A stretch of 64,000 nucleotides of DNA from JACPKO01 sp964406775. GTDB lineage: Bacteria; Patescibacteriota; Microgenomatia; Daviesbacterales; UBA10151. Under the pieces are notes generated by a model. It was not told where the DNA came from, made no database searches, and saw nothing but the letters and a program-made list of their open reading frames with translations. Position numbers and translations under genes: made by a program. Shown piece by piece: positions 23,455 through 31,936 of this stretch (its first letter is position 1; every line of letters begins with the position of its first letter). The stretch spans positions 26,070 through 90,069 of the forward strand of contig CAYOSW010000001.1 in the NCBI GenBank assembly GCA_964406775.1. Reading direction: 5' to 3'.

Positions 23455-25305
23455 ATGAAAAAGTTTTTATTTTCTCTCCTTTTACTTATCCTTTTGATTG
23501 TACCTTCAGATATTTTTGCGGCTAATGAATTTTCTTCTGGTTATAAAGTTAACTATTCCGTAAACCCGGATGGTGTGACTGAAGTAACCGAGGAGATTTT
23601 ACTGAAAAATCTGACCGAAAAATTTTTTCCTTCGAGTTTTAGTGTAATTTTGCCTGGGAACAGCGTAACTGATGTTAAGGCTTCCGATTCTCAGGGCGCA
23701 TTAGAAGTCGTTTCCGCAACTGAAGGCCCGAACACCAAGCTTACGGTTAAATTTTCAAACCAGCAGATAATCGGTTTAAACAAAGAGTACTCGTTTAAAC
23801 TAATTTTTAAAGACAGTAGTATCGCAAAAAATCTGGGGAAAACCTGGATGATCAGTATTCCGAAGCTGACACAGGGATCTGAAGTTACGGACTCAACGTT
23901 TAGTTTATCGGTTCCGACCTCTTTTGGTGATCCGGACTATATTGCGCCGTTACCTGTAAAAACAGCTGAGGCCGGCGGACGGATCATTTTTACCTACAAC
24001 GAAAAGGAATTTTTTGCCTCCGGCATAACAGCAGTGTTTGGTCGGGAGCTTAACTTTTCTTACAAAACAGGCTACGTTCTGAAAAACAACTCAATTTTTC
24101 CTAAATATCTGAAAATAGTTCTGCCTTCGGATTCGCACCTGCAAAAATCTTTTCTTGAATCAATTGATCCCAAACCTGAAAATACCGAAACAGATAAACT
24201 AGGTAACACCCTCGCAGTTTTTAAACTTAACCCTGCGCAAGTTCTGAATGTCACATCTGCAGGCCAAGTTAAAACTTTACTCTCGGCCCAAAAAAAGGAT
24301 TTATTGAATAATGAAGAAAAAATTTATTACACGGATTCATCAAGATATTGGGATGTGACAAGTCCGGTGATTAAAAATAAACTATCCGAGATTTTGGCGG
24401 CTAATAACCCCACAACCGATTTTGAAAAAGCCCGGGAAATTGATAAATTCGTCAGTAATTTTCTGAGATTTAATTCGGATAGATTAAACCGCGGGTTTGA
24501 CCGGTTTGGTTCGGTCACTGCCTTAAATAACCCCGAACAATCTCTGGCTGCAGAATTTGTTGATCTGGAGATTGCTTTACTCAGGAGTGCCGGTATTCCT
24601 GCCCGCCAGGTTATCGGTTTTTCTTTAAACTCAAGCGGTAAGCCGTTCTCTTTTGTAAATCAAAAACTTCATACCTGGGTAGAGTTTTACGATAACGAAA
24701 AAGGCTGGGTTATATCTGATCCCGCCTGGGAAAATACAACTAAAGGTATAAATCTCTTTGCCTTTAATGATCTGACTCATATCAGACTCGCAGTTTCTGA
24801 AGGCCGTGATGAGTTTGTTTTACCTACCGAAGCCGAAGCGGGGATATTTGACGGTAATCCTTCGCAAAGGCAAGGAGCTCAACTGAGTGTTGAGGTTGCG
24901 CCGGAAATTCTTTCCGGTTTTCCTGCCAAAGCAAAAATCAGAATCAGTAATTTGGGCAATACCTCTTTCCCCGCAAGCGAACTGCAGATAGATACGTCTA
25001 AGATTTTATTGGTGACAGGTGACGGAGAGGCGGGTTCTGCAAAAGTTATTAAAACGCAGGTTTTGCCTCCATTCGGTAATCTCGAATATGATCTTAACTT
25101 AAAGACCGGGGCAATCTGGCATTCGTATCAAGATGTTTTACAAGTTACTTTTGCCGGCTTTACAGACACTCACGTTATTGCGGTAGTTCCGGTACTTTCA
25201 TACCGGATTTTTGCAATTGAAATAGTCGGCGGTATTATTATGATAGCCCTTTTTTATATAGCTGTTTTTCTAATCCATCATAAATCTGCAAGAAATTCAC
25301 GGTAG
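23455..25305 (+). CDS. Exported transglutaminase-like protein lacking the catalytic cysteine
   Basis: 616 residues: signal peptide (1-22, cut after FAA), a beta-rich N-terminal part, a transglutaminase-like core at about 355-440, a beta domain, and a C-terminal membrane helix (about 585-606), so the bulk faces outside. The core keeps ALLRSAGIPARQVIGF, the histidine in LHTWVEFY and the aspartate in ISDPAW. Where active members have G-x-C, this one reads SLAAEFVD, so the nucleophile is an alanine. It is probably a binding or structural domain. uvrC starts 15 bases after the stop, but with its own -10 inside this gene's end. Confidence 0.75.
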   Translation: MKKFLFSLLLLILLIVPSDIFAANEFSSGYKVNYSVNPDGVTEVTEEILLKNLTEKFFPSSFSVILPGNSVTDVKASDSQGALEVVSATEGPNTKLTVKFSNQQIIGLNKEYSFKLIFKDSSIAKNLGKTWMISIPKLTQGSEVTDSTFSLSVPTSFGDPDYIAPLPVKTAEAGGRIIFTYNEKEFFASGITAVFGRELNFSYKTGYVLKNNSIFPKYLKIVLPSDSHLQKSFLESIDPKPENTETDKLGNTLAVFKLNPAQVLNVTSAGQVKTLLSAQKKDLLNNEEKIYYTDSSRYWDVTSPVIKNKLSEILAANNPTTDFEKAREIDKFVSNFLRFNSDRLNRGFDRFGSVTALNNPEQSLAAEFVDLEIALLRSAGIPARQVIGFSLNSSGKPFSFVNQKLHTWVEFYDNEKGWVISDPAWENTTKGINLFAFNDLTHIRLAVSEGRDEFVLPTEAEAGIFDGNPSQRQGAQLSVEVAPEILSGFPAKAKIRISNLGNTSFPASELQIDTSKILLVTGDGEAGSAKVIKTQVLPPFGNLEYDLNLKTGAIWHSYQDVLQVTFAGFTDTHVIAVVPVLSYRIFAIEIVGGIIMIALFYIAVFLIHHKSARNSR

Positions 25306-25320
25306 TTGTAAAATACGCTG

Positions 25321-26610
25321 ATGTTGCCTTCGTTTGTTAATAAAGAGCTGGTCCCGCATAAACCCGGGATCTATATCTATAAAAATAGTTCCGGCAAAGT
25401 AATATATGTCGGGAAGGCGGTTGATTTATTTAGCCGGGTTTCGTCGTACTTTAATAACACCTGGAAAGATGTAAAAACCGCAAAATTGGTTGAAAATATT
25501 GCTTCCGCGGAAACAATTATTGTCGAATCGGAAATAGAGGCGTTAATACTTGAGGCAAATCTAATTAAAAAGTATATGCCTGTTTTTAATATCAGGCTTA
25601 CTGATGATAAGGATTACCTATATATAGTAGTGACGGATGAGGATTTCCCCAAAATACTCACGGCCCGGAAGAAAGATATATTAAAGGTTAAAAAATGGTT
25701 CGGCCCGTATCCTTCGGCCACTACAGTTAAAACCACATTAAAAAAGTTAAGGAGAGTTTTTCCCTGGTGTTCCGGAAAGAATCAGGAAGCGGGAATTGTG
25801 AATCAAGCAAAAAGAAAAGCGTGCTTTTATTACCATTTGGGATTGTGTCCGGGAGCTTGTGTCGGGACTATTTCCAAAGAGGACTACGGCAAAATCATCA
25901 AAAGATTTTCTAAATTTTTAGATGGTAAAAAACAGGAGTTGCTGGAAGAGTTGAATTCCGAAATGGAAAAGGATTCCAAAAATCTGAAATTTGAAGAAGC
26001 AGCAAGCGTTAAAAAAATTATAGAGGGAATAAATTACGTTACGGCTCCGACAAAAATTACCAACTACCTCCTTAATCCGAATTTTTTGGAAGATTTAACT
26101 AAAAATTCCCTGAGAGAACTTCAGAGTGTTTTAAATTTAAACGAACTACCGGTCAGGATCGAAGGTTACGATATTTCAAACTTCCAGGGCAGCGATGCGA
26201 CGGGATCAATGGTTGTTTTGACTAACGGTGAAATTGATAAATCTCAATACAGAAAATTCAAAATACAAATTACGGGCAAACCCAATGATTTTGCAATGCA
26301 CGCTGAAATGATGGGCCGCAGATTAAAACATCAGGAATGGCCTTATCCGCAAGTTTTTATTATTGATGGAGGCAGAGGCCAGGTCAGTTCGGTTGTAAAA
26401 ATTATGCAGGAGATGGGAGTTGATATACCGGTGTTTGGACTCGCAAAAAGAGAAGAATGGCTGTATCCGCCCGAGGGGGATATTATAAAATTGCCTAAAA
26501 AATCACTGAGCTTGCGTCTCTTGCAAAAACTCCGCGACGAATCTCATAGATTTGCGGTAAGCTATCATAAGAAATTGCGGGCGAAGGCTTTTTTGCCGGA
26601 TAAAAAATGA
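25321..26610 (+). CDS. uvrC: UvrC, short form without helix-hairpin-helix domain
   Basis: 429 residues. The GIY-YIG nuclease (PGIYIY and VIYVGKA near 16-35) makes the 3' incision. A cysteine-rich segment (WCSGKN, ACFYYHLGLCPGAC) follows, then a UVR motif that binds UvrB (about 205-240) and an RNase H-like domain for the 5' incision with GYDISNFQG, FIIDGGRGQ and DESHRFAV, which keep the catalytic Asp, Asp and His. The usual C-terminal (HhH)2 DNA-binding module, about 150-180 residues, is missing: the frame ends 15 residues after the last histidine. A TAAAAT box lies six bases before the ATG. Confidence 0.93.
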   Translation: MLPSFVNKELVPHKPGIYIYKNSSGKVIYVGKAVDLFSRVSSYFNNTWKDVKTAKLVENIASAETIIVESEIEALILEANLIKKYMPVFNIRLTDDKDYLYIVVTDEDFPKILTARKKDILKVKKWFGPYPSATTVKTTLKKLRRVFPWCSGKNQEAGIVNQAKRKACFYYHLGLCPGACVGTISKEDYGKIIKRFSKFLDGKKQELLEELNSEMEKDSKNLKFEEAASVKKIIEGINYVTAPTKITNYLLNPNFLEDLTKNSLRELQSVLNLNELPVRIEGYDISNFQGSDATGSMVVLTNGEIDKSQYRKFKIQITGKPNDFAMHAEMMGRRLKHQEWPYPQVFIIDGGRGQVSSVVKIMQEMGVDIPVFGLAKREEWLYPPEGDIIKLPKKSLSLRLLQKLRDESHRFAVSYHKKLRAKAFLPDKK

Positions 26611-27263
26611 ACAAAGAAAAATTAAATCAATTTACACTGGACATTGAATTTTTGTTAATCTCCGCAGTTCAAGGTGTGGCTTTGGGTGCTCTGGGAACGG
26701 CTGCGGCAGGACCTTTAACTGATCTAAATTACCAATATTGGCCTTATATTATCTCGGGATTTCTGCTTATCTTAACTTTTTGGTCGCAGGCGATCGTTCA
26801 CTCACTGTCTTTTATTAAATGGCCTTTGGATTTGGCGCATAATTTTCTTTACTTTCTTCTGGGGCTGGTTGAGTTTCTGGCATTTACCCAGCTTGAGGAT
26901 CCCTTAAGGTGGTTTATTTTTCAGCTGGTGTTTGTCGTTGTCGGAGCGGGGTTGTATCTTGTGGATCTAAAGCTAATTAAAAGCGGGCGGGGGAATTTTG
27001 ATGACACAAAGGAGCAAAAAGCCCTGTATAAACATATCCTGGATGAGCAGGTCAAAGAAATAAAAACTCTTATTCCCTCGGGTCTGTTATTTAATCTGCT
27101 GGCTGTCTACTTTATCTGGAAATATCCCGGAATTTTTATAGATCAGGGGTACCATATTTTTATAGTCGGAATTCAGGTATTACTAACTATGTATATTGTT
27201 TCGGTTTCCATAAAAAGCTTCAGAAAAAGATCGGTACTCATCTCTGCCTGCATTAAAAACTAA
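26607..27263 (+). CDS. Polytopic membrane protein, unknown
   Basis: 218 residues with about six hydrophobic segments (for example LISAVQGVALGALG, PYIISGFLLILTFW and FQLVFVVVGAGLYLVDL). A charged cytoplasmic stretch around residues 127-150 separates the last two helices. Its ATG overlaps the uvrC stop (ATGA), so it is translated from the same message. No family recognised and no catalytic residues stand out. Confidence 0.75.
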   Translation: MNKEKLNQFTLDIEFLLISAVQGVALGALGTAAAGPLTDLNYQYWPYIISGFLLILTFWSQAIVHSLSFIKWPLDLAHNFLYFLLGLVEFLAFTQLEDPLRWFIFQLVFVVVGAGLYLVDLKLIKSGRGNFDDTKEQKALYKHILDEQVKEIKTLIPSGLLFNLLAVYFIWKYPGIFIDQGYHIFIVGIQVLLTMYIVSVSIKSFRKRSVLISACIKN

Positions 27264-27268
27264 CTTGC

Positions 27269-27274
27269 TATAAT
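27269..27274 (+). promoter_or_regulatory. Extended -10 promoter of the holin-like/secG unit
   Basis: TGC-TATAAT ends six bases before the ATG of the phage-holin-like gene, a clear example of the leaderless arrangement. No convincing -35 hexamer is needed for an extended -10 promoter. Confidence 0.6.
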
Positions 27275-27280
27275 GAGGTA

Positions 27281-27691
27281 ATGATTAAATCTGTCCTGAG
27301 GGATTATCTGTTTAATCTCGCTATTCTTTGGGGTGTAACCGAAATTTTCCCGGGGTTAAGTTATACCGGGGGATTTAAAACTCTGGCAATAGGAGCCCTG
27401 GGACTGATGGCTATGAATCTGGTAATAATTCCGCTTTTAAGAGTGGTTTTTTTGCCTTTAAATATTTTAACTCTGGGCATATTTACCTGGGTAATAAATG
27501 TTATTGCACTTTACCTGCTTACAACGATAATTCCTCAATTTAAACTTCTGCCTTATAATTTTCCCGGAGGTTCTTTTTTAGGGATTGATCTGCCTCCTCA
27601 AAATTTCACCCTTCTGTGGGTAGCAATCATAGCCTCGTTTATGATAGGATTTGCAAGCAGATTTGTGCACTGGCTCACATCTCATAAATAG
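27281..27691 (+). CDS. Phage holin family 4 (superfamily IV) membrane protein
   Basis: 136 residues with four hydrophobic segments. The signature LLRVVFLPLNILTLGIF and the following VINVIALYLLT are typical of the 4-TM family named after mycobacterial phage holins but widespread as chromosomal membrane proteins of unknown role. It is followed two bases later by secG, an arrangement that suggests a membrane-biogenesis transcription unit rather than lysis. No endolysin is nearby. Confidence 0.82.
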   Translation: MIKSVLRDYLFNLAILWGVTEIFPGLSYTGGFKTLAIGALGLMAMNLVIIPLLRVVFLPLNILTLGIFTWVINVIALYLLTTIIPQFKLLPYNFPGGSFLGIDLPPQNFTLLWVAIIASFMIGFASRFVHWLTSHK

Positions 27692-27693
27692 TT

Positions 27694-27912
27694 ATGTATA
27701 ACGCTTTTTTAATTTTGGAAATAATACTCGGAGTAATATTAGTTGTATTAATTGTTCTTCAGTCAAAAGGGACAGGGCTCGGATCCACTTTCGGCGGGGA
27801 TATGGGTTTTTACGGTACTAAAAGAGGCGCGGAAAAAATCCTTTTTATCCTTACCATAGTGATTGCCGGCTTATTTTTAACATCTTCTCTCGCGGGAGTA
27901 ATCCTGCAGTAA
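27694..27912 (+). CDS. secG: Protein translocase subunit SecG
   Basis: 72 residues with two membrane helices and the conserved central segment QSKGTGLGSTFGGD-MGFYG followed by TKRGAEK and a second helix (FILTIVIAGLFLTSSL). It forms part of the SecYEG channel and assists SecA-driven export. It sits between the holin-like gene and a solute-binding protein with intergenic gaps of 2 and 7 bases, indicating one operon. Confidence 0.92.
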   Translation: MYNAFLILEIILGVILVVLIVLQSKGTGLGSTFGGDMGFYGTKRGAEKILFILTIVIAGLFLTSSLAGVILQ

Positions 27913-27919
27913 ATTTTTT

Positions 27920-29302
27920 ATGACTTTTTGGGTTGATTTTATCCTGACCTTTTTGAAGCGCAAGAAGTGGCTGATACTCTTTTTTTTAGCAGCTGCAGCT
28001 GTTTTGGCGGGAATTTTTTACTTTACTGTTGCCGTAAATAAACAGGGCAGATTAAAGGAAGGATTGGTCGGTACCCACGAAGAGAGAGATTTGCCTGTAA
28101 CAATTCTGAACTTAATATCCAAGCCTTTAATCAGGGTCGATAAAACCGGGAGTCCTTCGGCAGAACTGGCTGAAAATTGGGAGGTAAATAAAGAAGCAAC
28201 AATTTACAGAGTAAAAATCAAACCTGGTCTTTTTTGGAACGACGGAAAACCGCTCAAAGCTTCGGAGATATATCTGGCCATACCTGATGTAGAAATCAAC
28301 GCGCCGGACGATCAAACTTTGGAGTTTAAACTGGCCGAAACTTTCAGTCCTTTTACTACACTTTTGACCAAACCAATTTTAAGAAAAGCCCCGACGCCTT
28401 ACGGCTTTGAATTGGTTGGAGTTGGGCCTTATGCAGTTAATGCAGTAAAAAAAGATGGTCCGTTTGTAAAAAAACTGGAGCTCGGATCCGGCGATAAAAC
28501 TTTCCCTGAAATTACCGTAACTTTTTATCCTAACGAAAAAATTGCTAAATCGGCATTGAAGTTAGGAGAGGTTCAGGCACTCTTAGGGACCACCGAAAGC
28601 GGGGATTTAAACTTTAATAATCTAGACCGGAAGGAATTTACAAACTACACTCAGCTGGTAACAATATTTTTAAACACCGAAGATCCGATATTATCTGACG
28701 AAAATCTGCGGATAGCTTTAGCCTTTGGAGCGCCTGAAATTCCAGGATTTGAAATAGCCCGGACTCCGGTGTCTCCTTTCTCTTGGGCGTTTAACGAAAA
28801 TGTCAGGGATTATCTATCCAATCCCGAAAAAGCGAAAGAATATCTAAAAAAAGTCCAAAAAGGGAAAGAAGAAACAATAACACTTACCTCAACCAGTTCC
28901 CTATCCGAGATCGGCGAGAAGGTGGTTGAAAGCTGGAATAACTTAGGTCTTAAAACGGTAACCAGATCCGAATCCGGAATACCGCAAAATTTTCAGGCCC
29001 TTCTCATCACCCAAAATATCCCGGCTGATCCTGATCAATATTCTCTCTGGCATTCAACTCAAAAAGGCGTAACTAATATTTCCAGAATCGCTTCACCTAG
29101 AATCGATAAAGATTTGGAGGACGGTAGAAAAATCACAGATCCTGAAGTGCGTAAGCAAAAATATCAGGACTTCCAGAAGATTTTACTCGATCAGGCACCG
29201 GCTGTTTTTTTGTACTTTCCTAAATATGAGGTGGTCTTTATGAAAAAAGCGGAAGATGAATTGAATAAAGTTTTGCCGGTTCAGCTCTCTAATCTAAACT
29301 AA
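27920..29302 (+). CDS. Extracellular solute-binding protein, family 5 (peptide/nickel type)
   Basis: 460 residues, N-terminal membrane anchor at about 18-37, then a periplasmic-binding-protein fold: PSAELAENWEVNKE near the start, AETFSPFTTLLTKPI, GVGPYAVN and a C-terminal YQDFQKILLDQAPAVFLYFP are all family 5 landmarks. It would bind oligopeptides or another ligand for an ABC importer, but no permease or ATPase genes adjoin it. It is a little shorter than the usual 500-550 residues. Its last 14 bases overlap the convergent ligase gene. Confidence 0.88.
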   Translation: MTFWVDFILTFLKRKKWLILFFLAAAAVLAGIFYFTVAVNKQGRLKEGLVGTHEERDLPVTILNLISKPLIRVDKTGSPSAELAENWEVNKEATIYRVKIKPGLFWNDGKPLKASEIYLAIPDVEINAPDDQTLEFKLAETFSPFTTLLTKPILRKAPTPYGFELVGVGPYAVNAVKKDGPFVKKLELGSGDKTFPEITVTFYPNEKIAKSALKLGEVQALLGTTESGDLNFNNLDRKEFTNYTQLVTIFLNTEDPILSDENLRIALAFGAPEIPGFEIARTPVSPFSWAFNENVRDYLSNPEKAKEYLKKVQKGKEETITLTSTSSLSEIGEKVVESWNNLGLKTVTRSESGIPQNFQALLITQNIPADPDQYSLWHSTQKGVTNISRIASPRIDKDLEDGRKITDPEVRKQKYQDFQKILLDQAPAVFLYFPKYEVVFMKKAEDELNKVLPVQLSNLN

Positions 29303-30428
29303 ATCCCAAAAGTTCAAAACCTGCTTTCGAGGCTCCGGGATTTTTGATACTTGCATAAATCAGCTTCGTAATTGTTGCGGGAACATTAAAATCGTCCTCC
29401 AGATCTCCGGTCAGTTCATCCAAACTTGATGAGTCTGATTCTATACCTTTCAAATTTTTCTCTATTTCGTTCATATATCCTTGGGCCTGGATCATCAGTT
29501 TTTCCGTATATTCCCAGGGTTTTCGGTAGTGATTCAATAAAAGCATTAGGCGAATTGCATTTGCCGAATATTTTTTAAGAAGGTCTGAAACTAAAACCAA
29601 ATTTCCTAAAGATTTACTCATTTTTTCTCCCTCAAAAGAAACCATCGCGATATGCATCCAGAATTTTACAAATGACGCCTTTCCGGTGTAGCTTTCGGAT
29701 TGAGCTAATTCCGATTCGTGATGAGGGTAAATTAAATCAAAGCCACCTCCGTGGATATCTATTTGCTCGCCCAGAGTTTTTTTAATCATTGCCGAACATT
29801 CGATATGCCAACCCGGTCTGCCTTTACCCCAGGGCGAGTCCCAGGAGGGTTCGTCTTCCGTCGATTTTTGCCATAGTAAAAAATCCAAAGATGCTTTTTT
29901 ATTCGGGTCGCTGGGATTTCCTCCGCGTTCTTTTAGAAGTTCAGTCATTTCGCTTGTTGAGTATTTGGAAAGCTTTCCGTAATCCGGAAATTTGGCGGTT
30001 TCAAAATAGACATTGCCGTTTTTCTCATACCCAAACCCGTTAGTCAGTAATTTACTGATCATAATTATTATTTCAGGGATGGAATCGGTTGCCTTAATAT
30101 AATGATCAGGCATTTCAATATTTAAAGAACGCAAATCATTTAAAAATTTATCTGTCCAGAATTTACCGAGTTCCTGCCAATTTTTACCATCTCTTTTTGC
30201 CCTCTTTAAAATATCATCGTCAATATCCGTAACATTTTGAGTATATATAACCCTGTGATTTTTAAATTCCAGATAACGCTTTAAGGCGTCGAAAGTAATA
30301 TAAACAAATGCGTGGCCTAGGTGGGTTGTATCATAAGGAGTAATACCGCAAACATATATTTTAACTTGCCCCGGCTCCAGTGGTTTGAATTCTTCAGCTT
30401 GCCGGGAGTAGGAATTAAACAGTTTCAT
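29289..30428 (-). CDS. cysS: Cysteinyl-tRNA synthetase / MshC-like cysteine ligase
   Basis: 379 residues from the chosen ATG (KLFNSYSRQ); the frame is open 13 codons further but that part overlaps the divergent promoter. It is a class I ligase with zinc-site Cys in YVCGITPYD, the HIGH-type HLGH, WHIEC, PHHESELAQSE and KMSKSLGN. CysRS normally reads GPTVYDxxHIGNAR; the GITPYDTTHLGHA and LLKERGGNP strings match MshC, the enzyme joining cysteine to GlcN-inositol. The C-terminal anticodon-binding domain is missing, again as in MshC. It is adjacent and divergent to an MshB-like deacetylase. It could still be the cell's CysRS; sure of the superfamily, unsure of the substrate. Confidence 0.8.
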   Translation of the reverse strand: MKLFNSYSRQAEEFKPLEPGQVKIYVCGITPYDTTHLGHAFVYITFDALKRYLEFKNHRVIYTQNVTDIDDDILKRAKRDGKNWQELGKFWTDKFLNDLRSLNIEMPDHYIKATDSIPEIIIMISKLLTNGFGYEKNGNVYFETAKFPDYGKLSKYSTSEMTELLKERGGNPSDPNKKASLDFLLWQKSTEDEPSWDSPWGKGRPGWHIECSAMIKKTLGEQIDIHGGGFDLIYPHHESELAQSESYTGKASFVKFWMHIAMVSFEGEKMSKSLGNLVLVSDLLKKYSANAIRLMLLLNHYRKPWEYTEKLMIQAQGYMNEIEKNLKGIESDSSSLDELTGDLEDDFNVPATITKLIYASIKNPGASKAGFELLGFSLD

Positions 30429-30469
30429 AGAGGTATCGCAGAATGTATAATACATCCGATACTTCATTT

Positions 30470-31174
30470 ATGAAAGCATTATTCATTTTTGCACATCCTG
30501 ATGATGAGACATTCGGTACCGGTGGTACTATCGCCAAACTTGTAAAAAACGGGGTGACGGTCAATGTTATAACTGCGACCACAGGCCAGGCGGGTCAAAC
30601 GGGAGAATACGGGGATATAACGCCCAAGGAGCTCGGGGAAAAACGGAAAATTGAGCAATCTGAAGCCGCGAAAATTCTCGGAATTTCAAAGACTACTTAC
30701 TTGGGGCTTATGGACGGAGAGCTTATAAATCATCCTGTGGAAGAACTTGCCGGTATACTCACTCCTCTGATAGAGGATGAGAACCCCGATATCGTCATCA
30801 CCTTTGAAAAAAACGGCGCCTCCAACCACCCCGACCACAAACAAATCTCACTCGCCGCAACAGAGGCCTTCAAAAAATGGATGAAGGATGCCGGAAAGCA
30901 CGTCAGACTTTATCACGTCGGTGTGCCCGTAAGTTATCTTAAAGCTTACGAAAAAGCCGGGCTTACGATGACCGCATTCGGAACGCCCCAGGGGACGCCG
31001 GATGAGGATTTTACAACGGTTATCGATACCTCGGACGTTTTTGAAATAAAGGATAAGGCGGCAAAATGCCACATTTCGCAAAAGAAAGATTGGGACAGAT
31101 TCGGAAGCAGAATGGGTATTGTTGATTTGAAAAAAGAATTTTTTGAACTGATCGCAGAGAATGGTCTAGGTTAA
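30470..31174 (+). CDS. PIG-L/LmbE (MshB-like) deacetylase
   Basis: 234 residues from the chosen ATG (MKALFIFAHPDDE); nine more codons are open upstream but run into the promoter. It is a zinc-dependent N-acetylglucosamine deacetylase fold: AHPDDETFGTGG supplies the first ligands and SNHPDHKQIS the third. Relatives include MshB and BshB2, which deacetylate GlcNAc-inositol or GlcNAc-malate in low-molecular-weight thiol synthesis. The divergent neighbour is an MshC-like ligase, which strengthens that reading. TGTATAAT upstream serves this gene, and a mirrored TATTAT serves the neighbour. Confidence 0.88.
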   Translation: MKALFIFAHPDDETFGTGGTIAKLVKNGVTVNVITATTGQAGQTGEYGDITPKELGEKRKIEQSEAAKILGISKTTYLGLMDGELINHPVEELAGILTPLIEDENPDIVITFEKNGASNHPDHKQISLAATEAFKKWMKDAGKHVRLYHVGVPVSYLKAYEKAGLTMTAFGTPQGTPDEDFTTVIDTSDVFEIKDKAAKCHISQKKDWDRFGSRMGIVDLKKEFFELIAENGLG

Positions 31175-31900
31175 ATATGCTTTTTCTACAGGCACCAAGG
31201 CATTATTTTGCAAAAAACCTATGTGTTTTGTCATCCAGCGCATCATTAAATGACCGAACACCGGTTTAATGAATGTTTGTGCCGTTTTAAAATCCGAAAG
31301 ATGTGTATAATTCGTTCCTTCTATGAGAGCTAAGTTAGCGGCTGCGTCTTCAAGCATTTCAGATAGTCTAAGATTTTTGCGCGGTTTCGTGAGAGTCCTG
31401 GCTGCTCGTAGCCCTAAAAGATCCGCTCGGTATTCGTTTTCATCCTGTGTACCAAATACAAAATCAGTCATATAATCTCCTCCTATTGAATACCAAAAGC
31501 TTGACCATAATTCTGGTGGATATTGCTGCTGGATATTACCGGTCCTTATCCCCGGGTCAATACCGAAAGAATTAATTGCTGCTCTTAAGAGCTTAGATCT
31601 GTTGTTATACGCGGCAATTGGGGCCACGAAATGGATAAGATAACAATTATTGCTTCCTCGAGTACTTGTTGTATCTTTGTCGGGTAATATCAATCTTTGA
31701 TCCCTTAGTGAGTCTTTAAGACCCTCAGGGAATGGTTTATTAGCGAACATTCCATCCCATACTGCATTTACGTATTGGTTGCGGATTATTGCGCAGGCTG
31801 TAACTGAAGGTTCGGTAAATCCGGATCCTTCAACAGCTTTAATTTTTTCGGCTATTCCCAGTAAGTGCTGCTTTAGCATCTCACCTTCAAGCATAGACAT
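31166..31900 (-). CDS. Unknown 244-residue protein
   Basis: A soluble, mixed alpha/beta-like protein with no signal. It contains segments such as CYLIHFVAPIAAYNNRSK, LWSSFWYSIGGDYMTDFV and a helical C-terminal half. No family or catalytic motif recognised. A TAAAAT box six bases before the ATG, itself preceded by a CTTATAG string, predicts a leaderless message. It converges on the deacetylase with an overlap of nine bases. Confidence 0.65.
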   Translation of the reverse strand: MSMLEGEMLKQHLLGIAEKIKAVEGSGFTEPSVTACAIIRNQYVNAVWDGMFANKPFPEGLKDSLRDQRLILPDKDTTSTRGSNNCYLIHFVAPIAAYNNRSKLLRAAINSFGIDPGIRTGNIQQQYPPELWSSFWYSIGGDYMTDFVFGTQDENEYRADLLGLRAARTLTKPRKNLRLSEMLEDAAANLALIEGTNYTHLSDFKTAQTFIKPVFGHLMMRWMTKHIGFLQNNALVPVEKAYLT

Positions 31901-31936
31901 AGAAGTATTTTACTATAAGTTAGAAAAAATTTAAAA

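Noticed and set aside
27281..27691. Prophage or lysis cassette
   Set aside because: The holin-like family is commonly chromosomal; no endolysin or phage structural genes are adjacent and secG follows.
30429..30467. Longer N-terminus of the MshC/CysRS-like ligase
   Set aside because: The 13 extra codons coincide with the divergent promoter and with sequence unlike class I synthetase starts.
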